DNA from: Comamonadaceae bacterium PBBC1
GTDB lineage: Bacteria; Pseudomonadota; Gammaproteobacteria; Burkholderiales; Burkholderiaceae_C
Direction of reading: 5' to 3'
Length of the DNA: 64,000 nucleotides
Assembly (NCBI GenBank): GCA_002256145.1
Contig: NKIP01000006.1
Span: 1-64,000, forward strand
Shown here one piece after another: positions 53,845-63,400 of this stretch. The notes under the pieces were generated by a model. That model was not told the DNA's origin, made no database searches, and worked only from the letters and a program-made list of their open reading frames with translations. How positions within the stretch are numbered: the first letter of the stretch is position 1; every line of letters begins with the position of its first letter. The position numbers and the translations under genes are program-made.

Positions 53845-56229
53845 TCAGCCTTTTTTGCGTGGCGGCAACCCCGTGTGCTGAGTCAGCAACTGCCCCTTCT
53901 TAGGCTGCCCCATGCGCTTGGGCGCTGTCGACAAAGACACCGACGACTTCGCCCCTGCACCCGTGCTGTTTTTGCGGCGGGCGCTTTTGTAACCGTCTTC
54001 GGCCAACGGCTGCCAGTTGGGGATCAAATGGTGTTTGCCATTGCCGATCAAATCGGCCCGGCCCATGGCCTTGAGCGCTTCGCGCAACAGCGGCCAGTTG
54101 TTCGAGTCGTGGTAGCGCAAAAACGCTTTGTGCAGGCGGCGGCGTTTGTCGCCTTTGACCACGTCCACTTTTTCGCTGTCGCGGGTGATTTTGCGCAGCG
54201 GGTTGCGGGTGGAGTGGTACATGGCCGTGGCCGTGGCCATGGGGCTGGGGTAGAAGGTTTGCACCTGGTCGGCCCGGAAACCGTTCTTTTTGAGCCAGAT
54301 GGCCAGGTTCATCATGTCTTCGTCGCTGGTGCCCGGGTGGGCGGCGATGAAGTACGGGATGAGGAACTGCTTTTTGCCGACCTCTTCGCTGTACTTGTCG
54401 AACATCGACTTGAAGCGGTCGTAGGTGCCGATGCCCGGCTTCATCATCTTGGACAGCGGGCCGCCCTCGGTGTGCTCGGGTGCAATCTTGAGGTAGCCGC
54501 CCACATGGTGCTGCACCAGTTCTTTCACATATTCGGGCGACTGCACGGCCAGGTCATAGCGCAGGCCAGAGCCGATCAGGATCTTCTTGATGCCCTTGAG
54601 GTTGCGTGCCCGGCGGTACATGTTGATCAGCGGGCCGTGGTCGGTGGTCAGGTTCTGGCAGATGCCGGGGAACACGCAGCTGGGTTTGCGGCAGGCCGAT
54701 TCGATCTCGGGGCTGCGGCAGCCCAGGCGGTACATGTTGGCCGTGGGGCCGCCAAGGTCAGAGATGACGCCGGTGAAGCCTTTGACCTTGTCGCGGATGT
54801 CTTCCACCTCGCGGATGACCGATTCTTCGGAGCGGCTTTGGATGATGCGCCCTTCGTGCTCGGTGATGGAGCAAAAGGTGCAGCCGCCAAAGCAGCCGCG
54901 CATGATGTTCACGGAAAAGCGGATCATTTCCCACGCGGGGATTTTGGTCGCGTGGTCATGGCTGCCGTTTTCGTCGGCGTAGCGCGGGTGCGGGCTGCGG
55001 GCATACGGCAGGTCAAACACATGGTCCATCTCGGCGGTGGTGAGCGGGATGGGCGGCGGTGTGATCCACACGTCGCGGGCGGTGTGGCCTTCACCGTGCG
55101 CTTGCACCAGGCAGCGGGCGTTGCCGGGGTTGGTTTCCAGGTGCAGCACGCGGTTGGCGTGGGCATAGAGCACGGCGTCTTGCTTGACCTGCTCGTAGCT
55201 GGGCAGGCGGATCACACTCTTGTCGCGGGGCGGGACTTTGTGGGTGCCTTTACCACGCAGCGCAGGGTTGGGCACAAAGGTGAGCGGCTGGATGATGGGC
55301 TCAATAGCGGCTTGCACGGTGCGGGCCTGGGCCACGGCGGCGGACAAGTCGGCTTCGACGTTTTTGGCGTTGTGGCCCTCGGCCACTTCTTTGGCTTCTT
55401 CCTCACGCGCACAGGTCGCGCCCTGCTCCCGCGCCTGATCCGAAATCATCAAATACGGGTTGATGTGGGCCTCAACGTGGCCGGGCGTGTCCACACTGGT
55501 GGAGTCAATCTCGAACCAGCCTTCTGGCGTCTCGCGGCGCACAAAAGCGGTGCCGCGCACGTCGGTGATCTGCTGCACCGGCTCCCGGGCGGCCAGGCGG
55601 TGGGCGATTTCGACAATCGCCCGCTCGGCGTTGCCATACAAGAGCAAGTCGCACTTGCTGTCCACCACCACCGAGCGGCGGACTTTGTCAGACCAGTAGT
55701 CGTAATGCGCGATGCGGCGCAAGCTGCCTTCGATGCCGCCGAGCACGATGGGCACTTCGGGGAAGGCTTCGCGGCAGCGCTGGCTGTAGACGATGGCCGC
55801 ACGGTCGGGCCGCTTGCCACCCACGTCGCCCGGGGTGTAGGCGTCATCGGTTCGGATTTTGCGGTCCGCTGTGTAGCGGTTGATCATGGAGTCCATGTTG
55901 CCGCTGGTCACGCCCCAAAACAGGTTGGGTTGGCCCAGGGCCTTGAAGGCTTCGGCGCTGGTCCAGTCGGGCTGGGCGATGATGCCGACCCTAAAACCTT
56001 GGTTCTCCAGCATGCGGCCGATCACGGCCATGCCAAAACTGGGGTGGTCTACATAAGCGTCGCCCGTGACCAGCACGATGTCGCAGCTGTCCCAGCCCAG
56101 TTGGGTCATTTCCTCGCGGCTCATCGGCAAAAACGGGGCCGTGCCAAAGCGCTGCGCCCAGTATTTGCGGTAACTGGTCAGCGGTTTGGCGTCACGCGGG
56201 AAGAAAGAGACGTCGACAAAAGCGTTCAT
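53845..56229 (-). CDS. YgiQ-family radical SAM protein
   Basis: This is a large radical SAM enzyme of unknown reaction. The 794-residue chain has a B12-binding-like N-terminal region ([34 protein letters not shown] near residues 50-85) and the [4Fe-4S] motif CFGGCTFC near residue 445 (CxxxCxxC). After it come '[31 protein letters not shown]' and the Cys-rich '[15 protein letters not shown]'. The Lys/Arg-rich tail is typical of the family. Length fits YgiQ (about 740-800). It is transcribed alone. Confidence 0.94.
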   Translation of the reverse strand: MNAFVDVSFFPRDAKPLTSYRKYWAQRFGTAPFLPMSREEMTQLGWDSCDIVLVTGDAYVDHPSFGMAVIGRMLENQGFRVGIIAQPDWTSAEAFKALGQPNLFWGVTSGNMDSMINRYTADRKIRTDDAYTPGDVGGKRPDRAAIVYSQRCREAFPEVPIVLGGIEGSLRRIAHYDYWSDKVRRSVVVDSKCDLLLYGNAERAIVEIAHRLAAREPVQQITDVRGTAFVRRETPEGWFEIDSTSVDTPGHVEAHINPYLMISDQAREQGATCAREEEAKEVAEGHNAKNVEADLSAAVAQARTVQAAIEPIIQPLTFVPNPALRGKGTHKVPPRDKSVIRLPSYEQVKQDAVLYAHANRVLHLETNPGNARCLVQAHGEGHTARDVWITPPPIPLTTAEMDHVFDLPYARSPHPRYADENGSHDHATKIPAWEMIRFSVNIMRGCFGGCTFCSITEHEGRIIQSRSEESVIREVEDIRDKVKGFTGVISDLGGPTANMYRLGCRSPEIESACRKPSCVFPGICQNLTTDHGPLINMYRRARNLKGIKKILIGSGLRYDLAVQSPEYVKELVQHHVGGYLKIAPEHTEGGPLSKMMKPGIGTYDRFKSMFDKYSEEVGKKQFLIPYFIAAHPGTSDEDMMNLAIWLKKNGFRADQVQTFYPSPMATATAMYHSTRNPLRKITRDSEKVDVVKGDKRRRLHKAFLRYHDSNNWPLLREALKAMGRADLIGNGKHHLIPNWQPLAEDGYKSARRKNSTGAGAKSSVSLSTAPKRMGQPKKGQLLTQHTGLPPRKKG

Positions 56230-56637
56230 GGGCTGGGCACTCGGGATAACCCGCTAGTGTAGGGGTTTGGGGGTGGGCTCACGGGGCTGGTGGGTATTGC
56301 CGACCATTCGGCCCTACCGTAAAGCCCGTAGCTGCTTGACCTTATTGATCCGACTCTTTGGAGATGGAAGTGAATGCCTGTCTGGGACTTAACAGTCAGC
56401 GATGCCACCTTTGTGGAATCCCTGCTCTCAAGGAGTGCCCGCCTTTTGTGGGAGCCCCGCCCCCGGGGCGATGGGTGGTGGTCTGCGAGGCTCCTTCGCG
56501 GCGAGGGCGCCGCTCCCACAAAAAAGCATTCATACAAACATCATGGGGGCGAATCAATAAAACAAGGCCTCCAACCCAGTGCGTGGTGAAGCACTTGGAG
56601 TGGGACAATCCCAAACTTGTTCATCCAGAAACAAAAA
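56230..56637. other. Intergenic stretch with a dispersed palindromic repeat
   Basis: These 408 bp separate the divergent ygiQ-type gene and DUF748 gene. They contain the repeat at 56444-56523 and no other recognised feature. Confidence 0.6.
56444..56523. repeat. Dispersed palindromic repeat, copy 3
   Basis: TTTTGTGGGAGC ... GCTCCCACAAAA are perfect 12-bp arms of an 80-bp element whose centre contains CCCCGCCCCCGGGG and TTCGCGGCGAGGGCGCCG. This is the cleanest of the three related copies. Confidence 0.75.
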
Positions 56638-59600
56638 ATGACGACTCACAGGGAATGGTGGCTGGGCCTCACACGGCGGCTCCACACGGGGCGTGTGCCC
56701 AAAATCTTGGCCTGTTTGCTCGCAGGCTGGGTCTTGCTCTTGGCCTTGGGCTATTTTGTGTTGCCGCCGCTGGCCCGCTCGGTGTTGGCCACGCAGCTGG
56801 GCAAGGCCTTGGGGCGCGATGTGGCCATCGACCGTGTGACGATCAACCCTCTGGATTTGTCGGTGGATGTGCTGGGGCTGTCCATCAAAGACCAGGCTGG
56901 CGCGGAGCAGTTGGGCTTTGCGCAACTGCACATCGACCTGTCGAGCGCTTCTGTGACGCAAGCGGGCATCGTGGTCGATGAAGTTCACTTGCGTGCCCCG
57001 CGTGTGGCCGTCACGCGTCTGGCCGATGGGCGCTACGACATCTCGGACTGGCTGGACCGCTGGGCCAGCAGGGCTGAAACCGACTCGGGCCCCCTGCCCC
57101 GCTTTTCATTGAACAACATCCAGATCACGGGCGGCCAGTTGGTGTTCGACGACCGCCCCAAGGGGGTTCGGCACACGGCCGAGGCGGTGACGTTCAGTTT
57201 GCCTTTCATCTCCAGCCTGCCTTACAAGGCCGATGTGTTTGTGTTGCCCGCCTTGTCGGCGGTGGTGGATGGCTCGCCCTTGGCGCTGCAGGGGCGCAGC
57301 CTGCCCTTTGCCAAGTCGCACAGCAGCTCGCTGAAGATCGAGCTCGACAAGTTCGACCTGTCCCAACTTCAAGCTTATTGGCCCAGCAGCCTGCCCTTGC
57401 GCCTGAAATCGGGCCAGCTGGCCACCCGCTTGAGCGTGGACTTTGCACAATTGGCCGATGGCGCACCTTCGCTGAGCGTGAGTGGTACGGCGCAATGGCA
57501 GGGGCTGGCCATGACAGACGCCGCGGGCAAGCCCTGGCTGGGGCTGGAGTCGCTCGATGTGCAACTTGAAACATCCAACCCCTTGCAACAGCTGTGGCAG
57601 CTGGCGCAATTGGAGGTGCGGGGTTTGCGCCTGGGTCAAGACACACCCGATGCACCTTTGCGGGTACAAAGCCTGTCGGCCCGGCAAGTGCAGGCCAACC
57701 TGCAGGCCCATCGCATCGATGCCGAGTCGCTGCAAGGCTCGGGCATCAAGGCCCGCATGTCCCGGGCTGCCGATGGCACCTTGGCCTGGCTGCCTGCGCC
57801 CGGCTCAAACAGCGCCGATGCTAGGGCGACACCGGCCGACAAGTCGGGCAGTCCTGTCTGGTCGGGCCTGGTGGGTCAACTGAACCTGGATGAAGTTGGG
57901 CTGCGCTTTGAAGACCACACTTTGTCGCCTGCGGCGGTACAAGAGCTGACACAAGCGAGCTTGTCGGCCACGCAACTGGACATCCACCCCGGGCGCGAAA
58001 AGGCCTTTGCACTGAACGCCACGCTCAACCAGACCGGCCAAATCAAGGCCAGCGGATCGGTGCAGCTGCAGCCACTGACGGTGCGTCTGGCGCTGGAAAC
58101 CCAGGCTTTGCCGGTGGTGCCAATGCAAGGCTACGTGGCGCCCTACCTGAACACATCCATCGCGCAGGGCATGTTCTCCAACAAGGGCACCTTGGAGGTT
58201 CGCCAGCCCGCCGACAAGCTCTGGGTCAGCTACAAGGGCGGACTGACGCTGGGCCAGTTTCGCGCTGTGGACCAGGCCAACAGCACGGATTTTTTGAGGT
58301 GGAAATCGCTGTACTTTGGCGGTGTGGACTTTCAGCTGGAACCCGCTCGGCTGAACATCGGCGAAATCGCTCTGTCCGACTTTTACTCGCGGCTGATCCT
58401 CAACCCGCAAGGACAGCTCAACCTGGCAGGCATTCTGCGCAATCCGGCCAGCCCCGACACTGGCACCAGCCGGCCTGCCGCATCACCCCCCGCTGTGGCC
58501 ATGCCCATTCAGATCGCCAAAGTCACCCTGCAAAACGGGCGCGTGGATTTTTCTGACCGCTTCGTCAAACCCAACTACTCGGCCACCGTCACCCAGCTGG
58601 GCGGCAGCGTCAAGGGCTTGTCTTCAGCGCCCGACACCCTGGCCGATCTGGACCTGCGTGGCCACTACGCCAGCAACGCACCGGTGCAAATTGCGGCCCG
58701 CTTCAATCCGCTGACAGAGAAAAAGTTCTTGGACCTTCAGGCCAAAATTTCCGACATCGATTTGGTCGATTTCTCGCCGTATGCCGGCAAATACGCGGGC
58801 TACAACATCAGCAAAGGCAAGCTGTCCATGGACGCCACTTACAAGCTGCAGGACCGTCAGCTCACCGCACAAAACCGGCTCGTGATTGACCAACTGACCT
58901 TTGGCGACAAGGTAGAAAGCCCGGATGCCACCCAGTTGCCCGTGCAGTTGGCCATCTCCTTGCTCAAAAACAACCGGGGGCAAATCGACATCCAGTTGCC
59001 AGTTGCCGGCTCGCTGGACGACCCCCAGTTTTCGATCGGTGGCTTGATTTTCAAGGTGATTGGCAACCTCTTCGTCAAAGCCGTCACCTCACCCTTTGCA
59101 CTGCTGGGCTCGCTGTTTGGCGACAGCCAAGAGTTGTCGCAGCTGAGCTTTGCCCCCGGCCGCGCCAGCCTGGACGAGGCCGCGGTGCAAAAGCTGCAAA
59201 CCCTGTCCAAGGCCATGCGTGAACGCGAAGGGTTGAACCTGGAAATCACCGCTGGCAGCGACAGCGCCATGGACCCGGAAGGCCTCAAACGGGCCCTGCT
59301 GGAGCGGGCTGTGCTCAGCGAAAAACGCAAAGACATGAGCCCATCACAGCGCGAGAACATGCCCTTGGCCGACATGCGACTGGACGGCAGCGAGTACCCG
59401 ACCTACCTGGCCCGCGCCTACCAACAAGCCAAGTTCCCCAAACCCCGCAACGTGCTGGGCCAGACCCAAGTGCTGTCGGTAGAGGACATGGAAAAGCTGA
59501 TGTTGGCGAACCTGGCGGTGGGCGATGAAGAATTGCGCACCCTGGCCACACGCCGAGCGCAGGTGGTGCAAGGCTGGCTGGTACAACAAGGCCAAGTCCC

Positions 59601-59697
59601 TTTGAGCCGGATTTTTCTCTTGCCCATCCAAGTCAACACCTCGGCCAAGGGCGGCAATGACACGGGCTACCACCGTGTGAATTTTTCCTTGCGCTGA
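56638..59697 (+). CDS. DUF748 (AsmA-like) envelope protein
   Basis: The start is the ATG at 56638; the ORF-track start at 56617 is a TTG. The 1019-residue protein has one N-terminal membrane helix (VPKILACLLAGWVLLLALGYFVLPPLA), then a long beta-rich periplasmic region of the AsmA/TamB-like type: LGRDVAIDRVTINPLDLSVDVLGLSI is the standard opening. The DUF748 core repeats strand patterns through residue 830, and the last 170 residues (FAPGRASLDEAAVQKLQTLSKAMRE) form a helical domain. Related proteins move phospholipids between membranes; that role is inferred here. Confidence 0.88.
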   Translation: MTTHREWWLGLTRRLHTGRVPKILACLLAGWVLLLALGYFVLPPLARSVLATQLGKALGRDVAIDRVTINPLDLSVDVLGLSIKDQAGAEQLGFAQLHIDLSSASVTQAGIVVDEVHLRAPRVAVTRLADGRYDISDWLDRWASRAETDSGPLPRFSLNNIQITGGQLVFDDRPKGVRHTAEAVTFSLPFISSLPYKADVFVLPALSAVVDGSPLALQGRSLPFAKSHSSSLKIELDKFDLSQLQAYWPSSLPLRLKSGQLATRLSVDFAQLADGAPSLSVSGTAQWQGLAMTDAAGKPWLGLESLDVQLETSNPLQQLWQLAQLEVRGLRLGQDTPDAPLRVQSLSARQVQANLQAHRIDAESLQGSGIKARMSRAADGTLAWLPAPGSNSADARATPADKSGSPVWSGLVGQLNLDEVGLRFEDHTLSPAAVQELTQASLSATQLDIHPGREKAFALNATLNQTGQIKASGSVQLQPLTVRLALETQALPVVPMQGYVAPYLNTSIAQGMFSNKGTLEVRQPADKLWVSYKGGLTLGQFRAVDQANSTDFLRWKSLYFGGVDFQLEPARLNIGEIALSDFYSRLILNPQGQLNLAGILRNPASPDTGTSRPAASPPAVAMPIQIAKVTLQNGRVDFSDRFVKPNYSATVTQLGGSVKGLSSAPDTLADLDLRGHYASNAPVQIAARFNPLTEKKFLDLQAKISDIDLVDFSPYAGKYAGYNISKGKLSMDATYKLQDRQLTAQNRLVIDQLTFGDKVESPDATQLPVQLAISLLKNNRGQIDIQLPVAGSLDDPQFSIGGLIFKVIGNLFVKAVTSPFALLGSLFGDSQELSQLSFAPGRASLDEAAVQKLQTLSKAMREREGLNLEITAGSDSAMDPEGLKRALLERAVLSEKRKDMSPSQRENMPLADMRLDGSEYPTYLARAYQQAKFPKPRNVLGQTQVLSVEDMEKLMLANLAVGDEELRTLATRRAQVVQGWLVQQGQVPLSRIFLLPIQVNTSAKGGNDTGYHRVNFSLR

Positions 59698-59733
59698 ACA
59701 CTTCACGCATTTTTTTGCACACTTGACCTGTCC

Positions 59734-60333
59734 ATGGCCTTCTCTCTCGCTCAAACTGCCCACCACGAACTGGTCATCAAGAAAAGCCGCTTCATCGCCT
59801 GCGTCGAACCCGTGGCTGGCCGCGAAGAAGCCCAAGCCCGAGTGGCCCAGCTCAAAGCCGAGCACCCGGACGCGGCCCATGTGTGCTGGGCACTGCTGGC
59901 TGGGGGCCAGTCGGCGGCCAACGACGATGGCGAGCCCGGCGGCACGGCTGGACGCCCGATGCTGGACGTTCTGCGACACCAGGACCTGCAAGGCGTGATG
60001 GCCTCGGTGGTGCGTTACTTTGGTGGCGTCAAGCTGGGCGCGGGTGGTCTGGTGCGGGCGTACACCGATGCGGTGGCGCAGGCGCTGCTGACGGCCGAAA
60101 AAATCCCCTTGATTCAAAAAACGGAACTTGCCTGCAGCGTGCCCTATGCACTGGAAGGCCTGGTGCGCCGCGAGGTCGAACTGGCCCAAGCCCAGCTGCA
60201 AGAGGTCACGCATGGCAGCGTTGTCACTTTGCGCTTTGCCCTGCCCGCCTCTGACGCAGCAGCACTGATGCACCGGCTGAGCGAAAGCGGCCGGGGACAG
60301 CTGGTGTGGCTCAGGGATGACACCTTGGCATAA
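59734..60333 (+). CDS. YigZ/IMPACT family protein
   Basis: The 199-residue protein has the N-terminal IMPACT domain: ELVIKKSRFIACVEPV at the start, 'AHVCWALLAG' near 48, and the signature DDGEPGGTAGRPMLDVLRHQ followed by VVRYFGGVKLGAGGLVRAY. The C-terminal domain of about 70 residues has a ferredoxin-like pattern. Family proteins are linked to stress and translation control, without a known reaction. It stands 36 bp after the DUF748 gene. Confidence 0.93.
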   Translation: MAFSLAQTAHHELVIKKSRFIACVEPVAGREEAQARVAQLKAEHPDAAHVCWALLAGGQSAANDDGEPGGTAGRPMLDVLRHQDLQGVMASVVRYFGGVKLGAGGLVRAYTDAVAQALLTAEKIPLIQKTELACSVPYALEGLVRREVELAQAQLQEVTHGSVVTLRFALPASDAAALMHRLSESGRGQLVWLRDDTLA

Positions 60334-60413
60334 GCCCCTGCAAACACCCTCCTGCACTGCCACGGGCAAGCATTGGCCCATGCCCACTCAAGCGTGGTGA
60401 ATTCACACACCCC

Positions 60414-60461
60414 GGTCGCCCAAGTCATGGCATCGGCAAGCGATGTGTGACTTGGGCGACC
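60414..60461. terminator. Large hairpin between convergent genes
   Basis: GGTCGCCCAAGTCA ... TGACTTGGGCGACC is a perfect 14-bp stem with a 20-bp loop that itself contains CATCG-GCAAG-CGATG. It lies between yigZ (+) and the adhesin (-). There is no T-run on either side, so it may be a bidirectional terminator of another type or a repeat unit. Confidence 0.55.
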
Positions 60462-60481
60462 TTGCGTGGAGCAAGATCAGC

Positions 60482-63400
60482 TCATGAAGCCGCTCCCGAC
60501 CCCTGGTCGGCCGCAGGAGCCTCAGCAGCCGAAGCCGCAGGCTGAACCCCATCCAGAGAAGCCTCAGCCAAAGCCTGCTCCGCAGAGTTCGCTGGTTTCA
60601 CGGTGCCCGATTTGGCCTCGAGATCGCTCAGGGGCTTGTCCGACTTATTCAAGCAGATGACAGGCTTGCCCTGCTCAAACTCTGGCTCTTTGGACACCCA
60701 AGCTTTCGCCTTGACAGACTCGGTCTTGTTGCGCAAGACCTGCGCCTCTGTCGGCGTCTGCTTCAGCTGCACTGCTGCGACCTCGCGGACCGGATCAAGA
60801 ACGGCAGCCTTGCTGGAAGGCGAACCCACTGGAGCAGAAGAGTCTGGTGTGGACACCTTGGTCGACGGCTCAGCACTTGCATGGGCAGCTTGGCGCTCAG
60901 CGAACGAGCGTTGGGCCCAACTGCTGAGCATGTCTCCACCAAAGACGTCTTCGCGTGACAAGGTGCTGGACAAGCGCAAAGCGGCGTCCAGCAAAGTGGC
61001 GGTGTCGTGCAAAGAGCCACTGGTGTCCATCGGCGAGTCGCCAAAGGCACCGCCTGCGCCCAATGCACGTCCGAAGCTGCGAGGTTGGCTGCTCAGGCTT
61101 GACGCCCGTGCAGACAGTGCCTCACGCGCTGAAGCGCCTTGCACCTGCTGTGTCCAGTCCCGCGCCAACTGGGCATTGAACATGTCCAAAGAGTCCTCAT
61201 TGACCGCGCTGTGGACGGCCGGTGGTGGGGTGTAGAACACATTGGCGTTGAACATCTCACGGGCTGGCAAAACATCCCGCGCAATGATGGTCTTGCCACT
61301 GATGCGGGCCACACGCCCCCCTTCAGCGCTTGGCGTGTTACCGGTCACGCGCCCGGCAGGGCCGGACATCAGCACCATCCAGCCATCGTCGGAGTCCGAA
61401 TGCACGGAACCCAAGTTCAGACCCTTCCAGCCAGAAATCACCACATCGCCAGCATCGCCGTTCTGCACAGACAAGCTGTTGACATCCACAAAAAGTCGAC
61501 CGAACAGGTCTGCACCAATGCCCGTGCCTGCAGACACCGACAAATCGCCAGCCGTGACAATTTGAGGCGCACCATAGTGACCCGTCACGCTCACCGAGAG
61601 CTGCGCCTGCAGCGACAAGTCGCCCGTGGCGGACTCCATGCGGCTGATCTGCACGTCGCCGCCCGCTTTGACCGTGATGGTGCCTGCATCTGTTCGCAGG
61701 GTCTGACGACCGACCATCAACACATCACCCGCCGCGTCAATCTCAATGGCCCCGGTTCCCTGGTGAACTTCAAGACCCGAGTCCTGGTAGTCGAACATGA
61801 CGTCATCCACAGCGGAAACAGAAATGTTGCCGGTGACAGCATCGATCCGGTGGATCTCTGCCGTGGCCCCCGTGTTCAGGCGAATGTCGCCACTTTGGCT
61901 TTGGAGGAACAAGACCTTGGCGTTGGCTTCAGCGGCAACAGAAATGTCCCCACTTTGAGTAGAGATGAAGGACACCCAAGCTTGTCCCCCCAGCATCACC
62001 GACACATCACCGCTGTCACTGAGCATGCGGTTGACAAAGCCAGCGCCTTGGGCCAAGACACGGATGTCACCGCTGACCGTGCTCATCACACTGCCCGCCA
62101 TCATGCTCAAGGAATCACGCAGCGTGATCGTGATCGAACCACTGTCATCGGTGATCTGACCACCAGACTCTTGGGTGAGTGAGGACGCCTCCAGACCCAC
62201 CGCACCGAGGATGTTGTCGATGTTCCTGACCGTGGCATCGCCTGCAGCGGTGACGGCAATGTCACCGTGGGTGTTCGAGATCTGGTTAATCTCCATGTCT
62301 CCACCCGAACGTGCGTCAATGCGGCCCGCGACACTGACCACTCGGCTGATTTGCACCGCACCTGCGGCATCGATCAGGATGTTTCCGCTGTCCGATTGCA
62401 CCGAGCTGCCGGCCTCCATGGCCAAGTCACCACGCAATTGAACGCGGGTCAAGCCAGACACATTGCTCACCAGCCCCCCGTCCAACAGGGTGAGCGAGGC
62501 GGCTTCCACCACAATCGCGCCTTGTGTGTTGTCGATGCGATGAACAAAGGCGTCGCCCATGGCGGTCAATGACACATCCCCTTGCACATCGCTGACCTGA
62601 CCGATGTCCATGCGCCCACCCGACTCCAAGCGGATGTCACCACTGATGCTGACCACGCTTGAAGTCGCCATGTCGCCGCCCGTCTGCAAGGAAACAGAAC
62701 CGGTCGACGTGCTCACGCTCGACTGGGTTTGCATGCCCAAATCGCCGCTGACCTGCAAAGTGATGCTGCCGGCACCCTCGCGCACGCTCAAGCCTTCGCG
62801 CACCAGCGTCACATTGCCATCGTGTTTGAGGAACATGTCGCCCGTCTGGCTGCTGACCGACAGCGTTTTGACCACCGCCTCGAGCGGGTTGGCTGCACTG
62901 CCCACGCCTTGCGCAATGGCCAGTTGCAGATCGTCCGCCCGCACCTGGCTCATGCCGGATACAGGCCAGGCCAAGGTCTGGCCGGTCATCTTGAGAGCCG
63001 ACACATCCAAACGGAGGGTCGAGGCACCAGAGGGTGGTGTCAGGCCCAAATCCTGGCCATCGATCACCAAGGACGGCAACGACTGCCCCATCGTGGCCGA
63101 AGCCAGTGACAAGTTGCTCACCCCGGTGAATGAGACCGAGTCCGAACCACCGACCACCAGGCCTTGGCTGAAGCTCAAGCTGGAACCTGGGCCAGCTTGG
63201 GCACCTCTGAAGACCAGCACGGGTTCGCCCGTGTCAGACTTCACACCCCCGAGGAACTCCACTTCGGCAGCGTCGTTGATGAACAACTGACCGCCTCCAC
63301 GCAGAACCACGCTGTCCAAGAAGACCACCTTGCCGGTGGCAGTGATGGTCACATCGCCATCCACAAAGACTTTGTCGTTAAAAGTCACATTTCGAGCGGT

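Noticed and set aside
53875-56262. 795-residue plus-strand ORF opposite the YgiQ-type gene
   Set aside because: Its length is striking, but it is the exact antisense of a well-conserved radical SAM gene and shows only compositional bias.
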